Positions 21,311 to 33,041 of a DNA stretch of 64,000 nucleotides are shown here, one piece after another. A program made the translations under genes and the position numbers. The notes below the pieces were generated by a model. It saw nothing but the letters and a program-made list of their open reading frames with translations, was not told where the DNA came from and searched no databases. The first letter of the stretch is position 1. Every line of letters begins with the position of its first letter. The stretch is taken from NCBI GenBank assembly GCA_012656075.1, contig JAAKBF010000400.1, positions 124,001 through 188,000 on the forward strand. The letters are read 5' to 3'. The DNA comes from Phytophthora hibernalis (lineage: Eukaryota > Oomycota > Peronosporomycetes > Peronosporales > Peronosporaceae).

Positions 21311-21984
21311 CCAGTAATTAATCTGAAAACCAAGTCAGCATGAACGCCATCCTGAATTCTTTGATTTCCGCACTTTGTTCTTGTTGCGCAGTGACCTTGG
21401 ACGCATTCGGTTTGGGTTTAACACTTTATGTTAGATACTATTCTTCACACATCACTCCGCTCGCTGGTATGCATCTCAATTTACGTACCGCGCGATTATC
21501 GCAATCCACACTGCAAGTCAGCCGCCAATCTGCGCGTGGTTCGCACCGGCAGTACGATATGTCATCCTATCCAAAAGTTACACTCAAATCAACACACATC
21601 GAGAATATTTTACACGTTTGAAGTATATTACCAGCGCGTTATTCCGTGCTCTTGACGCATACACGTTTTGAGCCGCGTCTTCGTATTCAGCAAATGCCTG
21701 CAGTACAGAGCGCTCCGCTTGCGTCTTGAAGTGATTAGATTTTATTATTTGTAAATGGTAGTATCAAAATCCGTACCAGGTTAGTCTCCTGACGGATTGC
21801 CAGTCGACGTGCATTTTTGCCATGAACCAAACACGCGTCAAGCTTCAGCTGCCGCATTATTCCTACTGCAGTGTTCACTTTGCCGATCGGAATCCAAATG
21901 ATAGCTACAGCCACTCGCTGAATCAAAATACGTTCCGTGTTCAGCACAGCTCGGAGTTCCTGCATGCATACATCAGACGGTTCT

Positions 21985-22155
21985 CTGCACGTTTGATAAA
22001 CGCCATCTCTGTGCTGCGCGGCTGCAAGCAGCTCTCGCTCCTCTCGCTCCCGAAACGAATGATTAAACAGATTTCAGCGAAGGCAACCCTTCGTACGCTG
22101 GGCATCTACTTCAACAAGACCACACATCGTATAATCGCCTGTGTGGCTATCGTAG
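21985..22155. repeat. diverged direct repeat, copy 1
   Basis: About 170 bases match 24480-24650, sharing for example CAAGCAGCTCTCGCTCCTCT and CAGATTTCAGCGAAGGCAAC. The plus strand is open through this copy (21822-22328), but the second copy is not, so coding is doubtful. The family is unknown. Confidence 0.6.
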
Positions 22156-22535
22156 ATTGTTTTTTATCAGTACATGCGGCTAAAGGTGGTTCACATTCGA
22201 GCGAATCCGCTACCCTTTTGCAGCACCCATGTATTGCTGGCACAACGCCGTCGAAGACCTTGCATGAACAAAGGCAGCTCTGCTTCAAGGCCTTCCGGTC
22301 TGCATCTTACCGGCCGAATGGCTGGTAGCGTATCTTAAGCGCTAATACATTACGATAGTGAGCATTTCATTAAAAACGAATTCATTCAAATTGATATGTA
22401 CACGAACTATCTACAACTTCAACTCTGCCCAGTTGCTAGCTCTACCATGTCGAATACACAAGCGCGTTCTCTGCCCGACGCTCCAACCCCAAGTTCGTGC
22501 TGCAAAATGCACGCCAGGAGCTGTTCAGCCCCACT

Positions 22536-23209
22536 TCACACGCGTACGAGGTGGCCCCGCTTGCTGCGTGTCGACACCGCTTCGCGTGGTTCCTCGTCCT
22601 TCTCCTCCATCTTCATCAGTATGTCTTCATCGACCTCCTCTGCACCGGCAGCTCGTTTACTGGTCACCACAAGTGGTGCCTTGCCCTTACACGGTTTCTT
22701 TGGAGGCTCGCGATCGAGTTTGCGCTTTTTTAGCGGGGGCTCCTGTTCGAATACTTTGTCAGAGACGTCCCACTGGTACTGCACATTACCTTTCGCGACA
22801 TCAGCGTAGAAGCCGACTCCGTCAACTTGGTGGAACACGTACACAGTCCCAGGTTGAAACTCGATATTTGCCTTGCAGAAGGTTCCTTTTTCCTTTTCGC
22901 GTCCCAAGCCGTTACTTGGGCGATATACGGCTTCCTCTTCAACGGTGTGAGATCTGCCAGTGCGTTCGATGTCGGCTCAAACTCAGCGCGCTGGCTTGCG
23001 TCAACCCCAGTGAAGAGAGTACCATGGCCACCGTTCACACGCTCGGCGGAAAGACAGCACAGCTTCAGCGTGACGCTCACATCGGGATCGGGCCGTGTCT
23101 CGGTAATGAAACCACGGAAATCGGAGACGCGCGGAAAGTTGTTGAGAGCTTCCTCTTCCTTCTGTTTTAGCACGTCGTTTTGGATGGCATCAAGTAGGTT
23201 CATTGTCAA
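22536..23209 (-). CDS. hypothetical charged nuclear protein, one missing base
   Basis: From 23209 (MTMNLLDAIQND) a minus frame runs to KRKKE near 22895. The next frame continues without a gap in sense (GTFCKANIEFQPGTVYVFHQ, VGFYADVAKGNVQYQWDVSD) to a stop at 22536. The change again equals one missing base, here in an A-rich run, as in the conserved genes of this window. The C-terminal third is highly charged, with a likely nuclear localisation signal (PPLKKRKLDREPPKKP). I do not recognise the family. The codon use is GC-leaning, which favours a real cellular gene. An intron near the 3' end (GTACGC to TTTTGCAG) could extend it. Confidence 0.5.
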
Positions 23210-23259
23210 GCTCAGTGTTGAAGTAGATCGTAGGAGGCGTTAGTGGTGGTCCCGCAAAA

Positions 23260-24479
23260 GCAAAAGTGAGGCCAAACTAATTTCGACAAACTGTTCGAGG
23301 CTGTCGGGCGAGGCAGAGCGGACGCTAAGATCTATGGCAGTGGCTGCGTCATGTTCTGGCGTTTTATTTTGCTTCCATGAATAAGTTTAATGCATTTTTC
23401 GCACAGGCAACAATGCACGCGAATCTTTTAAAAATGAATCAATATCAAAAACCCAGCAATGGAGCCATAGCGCATGTTGTAGTCGGACACTTGCGGACTA
23501 CTAAACGTTTTGGTTTCAAACCGAAAGTATGCAGTTCACGCAGATGTGAAGTAAATTTGCGGTCCTACTGTATTACCTCGTACAAATAGGTTCGAACAGC
23601 AGTGACTTTAACCATACATTTCTGATCCCTGCGACAACTCATCCATACAGTCTGCAATAGCTGAAATGATTCAGGCTAAGGAGTTCGCGCCTAATGCTAT
23701 ATTGTTTCATCAATTGCTGCATCAAAACTATTCAAATTCGATCAAATTTGACGGATTTTGCAAACTACACTTCAGCTTCCAGTCGGCGTCGGCTGGTCAG
23801 AACTTCAACGCATCTTTCCAAGCTTGAGATCGAGATGACGACTAAAGCATCACAGTGACACATCTTTGGCACCCTTTCAGCACAATGTACGCGTTGTTAC
23901 GAGTACTAGCAGTCCTTCAACAGCAATGCCTGTATGTTTAACGTTTGCCTACCAATCATCTACGGAAGCCCGAAACGGCAGTATGCATATAGTACTTCGC
24001 ATTATTCTCTACAAACACGAGTTTGGCGAAACCAGGAGTCCATTGTAGCCCAGCATTCCCGCAAGCTACGACCAGTCTGTTCCCTTCCCGTTCGATATGC
24101 TTCATCTCATTCACTCTTCGTGCGGGCACGTTCGACCGTACACTCCACCAGCGTCAGCTGACCAGAACTTCAACGTATCTTGCCATGGTATGATGGCTCG
24201 AGGTGCTCGATACAGCATCACCGTGATTCATCTTCAGTCACTCTTTCTGCAAAATGCCTGTGCTTCTACGAGTACCAGCGTGACTTCATAACAAATTCGT
24301 GTGCTGCTCGCACGGCTAAACGATACTTGCCTACTAAGCCTCTTGTGATAGATAAAACAACAAGCTACGTATACAACATTGCATCATCTCTATTCACATG
24401 CGCTTGGTGAATATCGTCATCCCAATTCGTCGCCCGCTGTAGCTCGGCCTTCCTGCATGACTGCATCGGACGGTTCCCT
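23260..24479. other. non-coding, with a diverged repeat pair
   Basis: No gene seen. 23780-23905 and 24130-24270 resemble each other (both contain TCAGAACTTCAACG and a later CACAGTGA/CACCGTGA context), so they belong with the 21985/24480 repeat family as copies of one longer unknown element. Confidence 0.4.
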
Positions 24480-24650
24480 CCACGTTCAATTCACGCCATC
24501 TCATTCCTGCACAGCTGCAAGCAGCTCTCGCTCCTCTCGCTCTAGAAGCGAATGATTCAACAGATTTCAGCGAAGGCAACCCTTCGTACGCCGGGCATCT
24601 ATTTCAACAAGACCACAAATCGTGCAGTCACATGCGTGGCCATCGTGAAA
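24480..24650. repeat. diverged direct repeat, copy 2
   Basis: Second copy of the 21985-22155 block, same orientation, about 80 percent identical by eye. The copies lie 2.5 kb apart. Confidence 0.6.
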
Positions 24651-25244
24651 GAAGCCATATTTTCTTACATGCTAAATACACAAGGCAACGTACACGTACA
24701 TATTATTTGAGTGTGGTAGCAACCTGGTGGAATAGCTACAGCGAGTAAATTCGGATCCTAAATGATTTGAGATATGGGTAGATTTACACTGGATAACTGT
24801 ATGGAAGGGGTGAAAAGGGCGTGTTGTTACAGGCAATGCGTGTTAAATACGTTTAGACCAGAAGTGTTTTGCGTGGTCTCATTTATGCTGTCAGGGTTTC
24901 AACCGCAATTCGCCGAAGTGCGTTGTTGATTCTTCGAACGACGATATTTCTTGTTAGAACGGTGGTACATGTACCGTAAATCACGGCACGGCGAACATGC
25001 AACATTTTCGTAAAAACTCCATCAGTGTGTATTCGTTTTGCCAATACGTCGACTTGTAAGTGAGATCGTCGATTAGGCCGTGTTCGGCGATAATGCATAT
25101 TAGAGAGGTTTCGTGACTGCCAATTCTTAGTCCGTTTCCAGTTCTGAATTAGGAAACGGAGCCCGACCAGGAAATGAATACTTTACATTTCGTAACAAAT
25201 CCCTTCACATTCCAAGTTGAGCAATCAAATATTAATTATCAAAG

Positions 25245-26065
25245 GTGCAGAAATGTATGGTGCTGCTTCAAACTCCTGGGGGAATTTCATCGTGTGCAGC
25301 ATTTGCCTTTATTTGCCAGCCAACTCCGATGCCTGTTTTGCGCGAATCCCACGCGGATTCTCCAGAATCTACCAAGGCGAGCGCCATAACAACTACAGTC
25401 TCGCCGATGACTAGTGGCATGCTCTCAAGAGAGAAGATTAAGCGCAAAAACTTCAGCAAGCACAACGACCTCGTTCTTCTTCGCCAAGTCAACGCTGACC
25501 TCCCCTTTGTGTCTGCTCGGAGTGGTCTTATGGATGCCTGGTCATCTACGGCTAAGAAGGTGAAGAGTGTAGACGGTTTCAGCAAGCAATAAATTAATGG
25601 GAAGTCTGCTCAAGCTCGCTTCAATGTGCTGCCCGACAATCACAGAGCCAATGAGAAAAAGCCTGCCGCTGCATCTGGTATTTCAGAGGAGTACACAGAG
25701 ACACAACAGCTGCTTGATGAACTTATCCTGTCTGTAGATGAACACATTCGGGTGGAAGTAAAAAACATTGGCGCAAAGGAGAAGATTGAGACGGAGAAAA
25801 TACGGGCAAGATGATGAGGGACGCGGCTGTTTCGCGCCTCAAGAAACGCAAAGCGCGCAGTAATGAGGCTGAAACCGAAATCAACTATCCGCGTAAGCCC
25901 ACCATCTACGAGCTCATGCGTGAAGACGGCGAAAAGGAGCGCCAGTTGCGCTCTGAGCAGTGGCGACAAGAACAAGAGACGCATCGTCGGGATAAAGCGC
26001 TGGAAATTCAGGACCACCAAGAAGAACGCGAGTTTAAACTTCGTCTTGCTCAACTGGAAAATTAA
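25245..26065 (+). pseudogene. Harbinger accessory Myb-like protein, interrupted
   Basis: Three consecutive plus frames form one protein. 25395-25590 carries the trihelical start (KRKNFSKHNDLVLLRQVNAD, RSGLMDAWSSTAKKV). 25620-25812 is acidic-helical (TETQQLLDELILSVDEHIRV). 25811-26065 ends in a long charged coiled coil (KERQLRSEQWRQEQETHRRD). A stop and a frame change separate them. The layout of DNA-binding head, linker and coiled coil is that of Harbinger partner proteins, and it converges on the transposase. It is a different family from the Myb-like protein at 13465. Confidence 0.6.
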
Positions 26066-26080
26066 CGCTTCGAAAAGCTT

Positions 26081-27210
26081 CTACAGTTGGTGGTTCTCAA
26101 ATCTCAGAGCGCAAACGGAGTCCGCGACGAAATCGATTTGGCGGTCGTAAACCAAAGTATTGATGATTTGGTTGCCACCGTAGTAGCAGTTATGACAGTT
26201 CGTTAAGAGCATGGCAACGTTAACAAGCTTGCTTACGGGTGAAAGCCGAACCTTTTGTTGTTTCTTGAAGTCGATAAAAGGCCACAAGGTCTTCATGCAC
26301 TTAAAGTTCCATTCAACGGACTCTCTCAGACGGCTCATCTCACGGTTAAACTCGTTTTCAGCTTTGTCCAAGCTATTTCCCTTGTATCCACTCACGAGAT
26401 ACTTCCGAACGCCATAGGCAGGGTCGCCGTACAAGAACTTCCTTCATAAACTTCACGGTGACTGTCAAAGTACTCGAGAAGGCGGCTTTCACGCAACATC
26501 GCGCTGTCATGCCGTCGCCCTTCCATAGGCCCCCAAAAGTGAATGCACATTCCGTCCGGCGCAGTCACTGCTTGGTAGTTCAAGCAATGACAACGTTTGT
26601 GTCCGCTGTAGAGATGTTTCTGCAAGTTTTCGCCACGTGCACCTCCACGGCGAGGTGTGTTGTGCCAAACGGCCAGTTTGGTGCCGTCTGGAAATCCGAA
26701 TGCGCCCTCTGTCGGTACCCCTTTGCCTTGATCGCCTCGCAGTATTCGTCCGTCTGCGTCGCAACCACAGACTCCGCCATAAAAATTTTGGCTTCGAACT
26801 TGTCGTGGACAAGATCGATCATGTGCAAGAACACTCTGTACAACCACGCCCTTCCGTGACCGAATGTCTTCATCATGTCGTAGTATCGTTTTGGGGATGC
26901 GAGGCGTTTCAGCATGACGTATAATGCATCGATACCTCTGCACGAGTCTCCGGATTCGGTCACAATGGCCTCGGGGATGCAAAACAAGACGTACAGCTCA
27001 CGAACTCCAACAACGTCGAAGCGAAACTCCAGTTTGTTGTTCGCATCAATGTAGCTTGATAAGTCAAAGATGACTTTAGGAATTCCAGGACGCTCCACAT
27101 ATTCGATCAAGGACAGGAACTGTAATTTCTTCGAGCGATCCATGTACTTGTTCCTCATGACATAAATGCGTAACATCTCTGCCTCGCTAACCATCGTTGG
27201 CTGAGCGAGA
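26081..27210 (-). pseudogene. PIF/Harbinger DDE_4 transposase, frameshifted
   Basis: Reading leftwards: an N-terminal helical region (27175-26830) with RSKKLQFLSLIEYVERPG. Next is the first DDE block FGFPDGTKLAVW with its Asp, then YSGHKRCHCLNYQAVTAPDG, GPMEGRRHDSAMLRES with the second Asp, then GDPAYGVRKYLVSGY, and EFNREMSRLRESVEWNFKCM with the catalytic Glu. These pieces occupy two or three frames, so the copy is inactive unless some breaks are sequence errors. YSGHK-RHCLKYQ is a hallmark of the DDE_4 nuclease. Confidence 0.75.
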
Positions 27211-27740
27211 GAAGTGCAGGAATTTTTGCTGCTGGTGATTCTTGCACGAGCACGAGAACACGAATTTGTTGTTGCTGCTGGCTTCCAACGAGAACGAGCG
27301 CTCGTACTTGTTGCGGTTGGCGGCCGTCGCGTACGGCCGCACTGACTTGTTGTTGCTGGCGCAGCCGTGCGCACAAACTTGATACTGTTGGCCGCCGTCG
27401 CGTACAAACTTGTTGACGTAGCACAAGCACGAGGTTGTTGCTGCTGTTGGAGGCACACGACCTCACCAACTTGCTATTTCTGGCGGCACACGAGTGCGGA
27501 GACTTCTAGTTGCTGTCGTCTGGCGCGGACGAGTACGAGCACGAGCGCACGTACTTCTTGCGGTCGGGCAGACGAGCAGGAGCACGAGCGCCGGCGTGTG
27601 AAACTCAATCTATTGACGGTCGACGCGGGCAAGCGCTTGAACTTCTAGTTGCTGACGCCCGGCACGGACGAGCCCACGGACTTATTGCTGCTGACGGCTG
27701 GCGCGGACGAGGATGAGCGCACGAATTTCCTGATGCAGTC
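27210..27740. repeat. low-complexity GC-rich minisatellite
   Basis: Degenerate tandem words such as GAGCACGAG, TTGTTGCTGCTGGC and GCGCACGTACTT recur every 25-35 bases. Open frames on both strands across this block (poly-Q/N/S or poly-R/A) are products of the repeat and not genes. It lies directly 5' of the Harbinger transposase. Confidence 0.5.
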
Positions 27741-28171
27741 GACACTGCATATTTGTTTGTGAGGGGTCAGCCATTCCTGAGAATCTCAAATTCCCAAGAC
27801 TGTCCGACCGACGTTTCTTTGTTGGAACCCCATTTCGCACTTTTCTTGCACAGGAACCGTGAAAGAACGAGGAATGCAGCACTTTGAAACCTCTATTATC
27901 TCAAAATGCATTCTGAGAGCATAGAATGTTTACGACTTCATTCTTTTCAGTTTGTGTGTGTTCGCTCGCTAAATTTATACTGAGGACGAGTGGTCGCATT
28001 CATCAAAGTAATTGGCACCGAAGGGGGATGGAGGCGACCCTTCAGGACATGGCGCGCCAGTGTTGGCAGTGGAGATATAAATGGCGGAAGCTGCTGCCAC
28101 GTACGCGTGTATGAAAAAGTACGAGTATGTGACGGTATGTGCCTGTGGTTTGAGGCACATATCGCCACATA

Positions 28172-28335
28172 CTGTAAAACCTGTCCTAATTAGTAAGTCC
28201 CGTGGGTCATTTTAAAATTAGTTATTAGAGGAGGACAGGCATTTTTTATAAAAGCTAAGTCAATTATGTAGTGTACAACTGGTGTGGTATTAAATATTAG
28301 GATACACAATTATTAATTAGGACAGGTCTGATAGT
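28172..28335. mobile_element. small MITE with CCTGTCCTAATTA ends
   Basis: A perfect 14-base inverted repeat ACCTGTCCTAATTA (28180 and ending 28327) extends outwards imperfectly to TACTGTAAA and TTTAC/CTGATAGTA-like bases. TA at both extremes suggests a mariner-type (Stowaway-like) MITE of about 160 bp. No coding capacity. Confidence 0.6.
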
Positions 28336-29440
28336 ACACAGTCACGAAATGCCAACCGGTAATTTTACCGTAATTTACAGCCCTGGTGTTCGACACATAG
28401 TTTATGTTAGTCTCTTCAGTCCCAGCTGAAGTCAGTCGAGTCGTAGGCGAAGCTCACAGTCAAGGTCGACAAGGACGTGCAGGTCAAGATCGCGTTAATG
28501 GTGGACGTGGCTGTCCAGTCGGACCAAGACAGGCCTCTCAGGGCGTCTGATCAAGTACCGGTACGTACTACTGTAGTATGTAAGAGGAGCTTACGTAGAA
28601 GGTTGGTAAGGTCTTCCGTACCAGTAACGTGAAAAAATATAATTCAGCGAATATCAAAAAGACACTTATACAATAACATGCGCACGTCGATAACTATTAG
28701 CGCGGGAAAATGCATGCAAAGAAACAATCTAAAGTAACAAAGCCTCCGAAGGTCACCATGAGGACGGCGGGCATGCAGCGGACGGCCTAGAGGGACCCAA
28801 GCAGCACGACGATCTTGCCTTCGTGCGGGGGCAGCAGCTCCCGCACGACTTATCCTTGCGTGTCGCTGCCCCGCAAATCAACCCGATTGCTTTTTGTGTA
28901 ATGAAAGTGAGTGGATGAGATCAGCCCCAGAATATTTTTTTCGCCCTAACCGCTTAATATTTTGAGCCACATACTATCATATACCGGTACTCGTATTTTT
29001 TCATGCGCGCGTATGTGACAGCAGCCACTCCGGATATAAACTCCATTTCGTAAAGACGCGTAATACGCGTGAAAACACTACTTTGGCGTCTTTTTCAATT
29101 CTGGCCGTTTATGAATCGCACACAATGGTACAGTTTACCAAATATTCCATGGGATAATGTTTTGGTGTGTTTCACACTAAATCAATTACCGTAATGTGCC
29201 AATTATTGAACTGATTGAAGTCGGACAGCGTAGGGACAGCATTTTGAAATTAAGTTAAATATTTAGCCGAAATTACGCCTTGATGTCAGTAAAAAGAATA
29301 AAGACGCTTCGTAAAAACCGTAATACAATCGGACATGTATTATATTTTTAAGACGCGTCGTTACCAGCACTGCCCAAGCACATAATATCAGTATGGGTTC
29401 ATCAGAATACCGAAAAGGCTAATCTGAGAAAACGCATATT
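28336..29440. other. non-coding stretch with GC-rich islands
   Basis: Mostly AT-rich. Two GC-rich islands (28430-28560 and 28745-28885) have codon-like periodicity on the plus and minus strands respectively, for instance a minus-strand VRELLPPHEGKIVVLLGSL, and may be small captured gene fragments. No family recognised. Confidence 0.35.
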
Positions 29441-29537
29441 ATGTGGAGACAATACGTATCATCTGTCAACGTGTTCGTTGGACATAATACGTATTATGTG
29501 GCAGATAATACGTATTATCTGCTCAACGAACACGGCC
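29440..29537. repeat. cluster of nested palindromes at the Harbinger right end
   Basis: The 14-base palindrome ATAATACGTATTAT occurs twice (near 29481 and 29502). Both copies are enclosed by GTGTTCGTTG (29470) and CAACGAACAC (ending 29533). A related imperfect copy lies at 29440-29460. The outer repeat matches the Harbinger terminal sequence, so this may be a mini-element formed from two copies of one end. Confidence 0.65.
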
Positions 29538-29952
29538 TTATTACATACTTTTTTCGATTTGACTTGGTTTCTATTTTTTACGGCCTTGCATGATCGCCGT
29601 GATTTACGGTAGTGGCCCGTCCCAGTTGTTGGGATTGTACATGTAGACGAAGGTCGAAGCAACTTCCATAACTGAGGGACACGGCAACACTATTATGAAT
29701 GTCGTTACCGCAACCATAACTTTGGTCACTTACGATCTGATGATGATAAATATCGCGACTTAGCGCTAAAGCGACTATTCTGGCGACCTTAGCAAATGTA
29801 AAGCGACCCTACAAACATCTGAGTGAATGTTATTTATAATATAATACGGGCGTACGAGGGCCCTTGATGGCTACACTCGTGGGTTTTCGAAAATTTAGAG
29901 ATATTAGTAAGTGCGGACAAATCACACTTGTGGATTCTCTCTCTTCGTCGTC

Positions 29953-30306
29953 ATGAGCGAGAAGGCGTTCGCATTTGAGCTGGTGCGCGCTCGACTTGCC
30001 GACCTTGCCAGCATGAAGGAGAAGCTAGAGGAGATGAGCGCCAATCTGAAGAAGATAATGACAGCTCAGCTAGAGCTCCAAGTCCAGATTGAAGAGCGTG
30101 AGGAGTGCAGCTACGAATTGTCGGAAAGAATAGGTGATGCAGATCAGCTTACTGGCCAAGAACACATTCTGTCTTTCGATGTTCTACTGGAGACGTTGGT
30201 GAACAAGCTAAACAAGCATCATCGATACGACAGGCATGCTGTATTCGAATACAGTTTGGGTTTGCCTATCTCAGTTGGTTCAGGAGCAGTTTATGAATCT
30301 TTGTAG
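29953..30306 (+). CDS. hypothetical short coiled-coil protein
   Basis: An open frame of 117 codons from MSEKAFAFELVRARL, with a clear heptad stretch (MKEKLEEMSANLKKIMTAQL) in its first 60 residues and no further features. I do not recognise it. It stands alone in transposon-rich sequence and may be the start of a decayed transposon accessory gene. An upstream in-frame ATG at 29911 gives a longer but less likely start. Confidence 0.3.
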   Translation: MSEKAFAFELVRARLADLASMKEKLEEMSANLKKIMTAQLELQVQIEEREECSYELSERIGDADQLTGQEHILSFDVLLETLVNKLNKHHRYDRHAVFEYSLGLPISVGSGAVYESL

Positions 30307-32743
30307 CTCTGTCGGTTTTGTACGTAGATATTCAACGCTGTCGTGAATAGCACACAATCATCCACAGAATTTTTAGGCACATCACAGAGACATCCTTCTT
30401 GGAAACGCTGTGTTGCTGCAGATGTAAACTACCAGTAAGATAGTTGTATGTCTGGACTACCACCAGAACCCCACAGCCAGGTTGTCGCGGCACCTCAATC
30501 CACTCAATTGGGTCTATAGAAAGCTGTCGTGGATTCCTGGAAGCTTGGTGCCAGCGTTTCACAAAATCAATGAGCCCTTCTGTTCCTTCGCTGTCTTCGT
30601 CTTCATCATCATTTTCTGTTCATTCCCAAACCTGCATAATCTCATCGCGATATCCGTCATCGATGAGCGGCTCGTACATGTAAACATACACCCGTAACAT
30701 GTGAGCCCCCCTTTGTAGTGCAGGCGTATGATAATGACCCCCAGTGGTTGGAACGCAAATTCACTGGGTGAACAATGAACTTCCTGTGAGAAATTTCTGC
30801 CGTGGTGTGGTAGTTCAACCCACAACTCCCGTCAACGTCGATCTCACGATAGCTTCCATAAAGAAATCAACCGCGCTATCATTCAACCATCCCCGACACA
30901 GGCTTCTAACAATATTTTCGAACCCAATCACAACCAAATTAGACCGTGTCACAAATTTAGTGCGAAGCTGACTAAAGGTGAACTTCGAAATGATCTCGTT
31001 AGCCAGCACTTGGTGACGCGCACAGACAGCGTTCAGTGAGTAGCCTTCGGCTTCCGTTTCGACGCCAAAAAGACCCACATCGAAGTCAATATTTCGCCAG
31101 TCCTGTTCCAGCCACTTTCTGTCTTCGATCCACGATCTGCATTTGGCCTTAACATCATAGAACGTTGTCAAATCGTCCACGTATGCCCTACAAGCAGCAA
31201 CACAGACAGCCCAATTGTAAATATACCAGAATATGGTAAAGTAACCATAGTACAGCAACCATAATGTTAAAGCAAACATAATCATGATATGGCAACCTTA
31301 CCCGCTGAAATTCCACAGTTTCGGATGGATGGTTACGAAGTTCGTTGACAAGTCCTTGCTTCTTCGTTCCGTAATCGAGTTCGTCAGGGGTTTCTGCTCA
31401 TTCCTGGCCGTGACCGCTGCTGCTTGCATTGATCGGGCGAGGTCGGCTGGAATGACGAAAGTGTGCATGTAGTCTGTTGGTCGCACAATTTCCCAGTGGC
31501 ATTCCATCGTTAAGCATCTTCAAGCTGAACAGGATACCTCTCAAACATCTCCGGCACTACCTTCAGATTCGAGGCGCTTCTTCCCCAGGCTAGAAGCTCT
31601 TTCAACGTCACCGTCAGTACTTTGGAACGGCAAGACGGTGTACACCCGGTGCAATTTTAGTTTGTCTCAACTGTTTGAGTGCCGTTCTAGTATTTCTCTT
31701 TCTTGATGGCTTGGGGACGTTAATGATGTCGACCTGTCTCGCCGATTTCCCTGTAGTACACCCCGTGTCGATTCGTGGGATGACATACATTGGATTTTTC
31801 TTCTGTTGTTCATGCTTCTGAAATAGGCTTAGACGAAGGTTCCGTACCCTGCGATATTTCTTGTAGTGGTATTTTAGGCTGAATGGGTGGAATCTCATTT
31901 TCTGACGAGCTCTCATCCTACATCGACCCATCCGTCCTGTTTGTGTCACTTTCGAATTCGTGCATGATCTTCACGGTTTCCATCGCATCCGCAGGATCTA
32001 TTGGCGAACTGGAATCGGTGTCATTCTCACCATCGGTGACATCTCTGACACGTCTTTCAGTCTTGATCGAGGTGGACGTTCCGCGTTTTAGGCCGATTTC
32101 CACCGTTTCCTTCCATGCACTGAGCTCCTGATAAAATTCAGCACTTGACAGGTTTGGCAAGTGTTCGAGAAGTGGCCCTAGCCAAGCTTTCGCGTACGAA
32201 TATTCCTTGGCTGAAGATAACACGACCTGCCGTGTACGTTCGTTGCGGCGGAGACGAACGTATACCACTTGATTTGGTGTCTTCGCTGGTGAAGTAGTTC
32301 TGCCTTCATCATCGGCCTGATCATCATACGGCAACCTTATTTTCGGCGACTTTAATTTTGATCTCTGTACAATCGGTTCCAATGAATCGGCTGCAGCTGC
32401 AAGCTCCTCTTTCACATCCTATGCACACACCATGTTCCACCGTTCATCAATTGCCATGACAGGAAGACGTTTGAATCCATGGTCTTTGCTTGTATTATGC
32501 ATGAGGTGGCGGCACGGCAAATGCTGACTACTATAGAACAGACATGTACATGTCCAATCAACATCATCGCACTTGTACGTTTAGTTCGAGAAATGAATTT
32601 TCCAAGAAGAAAACTTGAGGGGGCTCTCGCAAGTTGCACCCGTCATGGGTGTGACGAACCGCTCCCACTCTTTTTTCACTTTGAAGGAAATATCTGCAGA
32701 CAATTTAGTTGCAACACCCCGCAAGAAACGCGTTACTAAAGTC

Positions 32744-33041
32744 TTAACCCTATTGCGGCCAACATTATACTTACAATTTGTAAACCTAATTACCATAGTA
32801 AAATGTTAAACATGCATACATGTAAATGCTTGGTTTTAGCCGGAACCCCGCAGCATAATATTATCATTTTGCGTGGTTTTACAATACTTATTGCAATTAT
32901 TGTAGCTAAACCAAGCATATTGCTTGGTTTACCGCAAATGGTATGATTAGTCAAAACTAAAATCCTGTCATCATGATTCGTTAATATTTGTAAAACCAAG
33001 CATATTGCAGGGTTTTAGGGTCCCAGCCGCAATAGGGTTAA
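32744..33041. mobile_element. complete piggyBac-like MITE, 298 bp
   Basis: TTAACCCTATTGCGGC at the left and GCCGCAATAGGGTTAA at the right are perfect reverse complements, so the element proper is bounded by CCC/GGG ends and TTAA on both sides. TTAA targets with CCY ends are the signature of piggyBac. Sub-terminal TGCTTGGTTTTAGC and its reversed forms recur several times. No coding. A truncated relative lies at 8506-8697. Confidence 0.8.

Larger units (their letters stand above)
25076..29537. mobile_element. PIF/Harbinger element, candidate full extent
   Basis: GGCCGTGTTCG begins at 25076 and its reverse complement CGAACACGGCC ends at 29537. TTA lies directly outside each end, the 3-bp target typical of PIF/Harbinger. 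Inside the ends GATAAT-TATTA words match loosely. The enclosed genes, a Myb-like partner on the plus strand and a DDE_4 transposase on the minus strand, belong to this superfamily. About 1.8 kb on the right is non-coding and contains a MITE, so the element has been expanded by later insertions. Confidence 0.5.

Noticed and set aside
27155..27720. Gln/Asn- or Arg-rich ORFs on both strands as genes
   Set aside because: They arise from a minisatellite, overlap each other and have no conserved segment.
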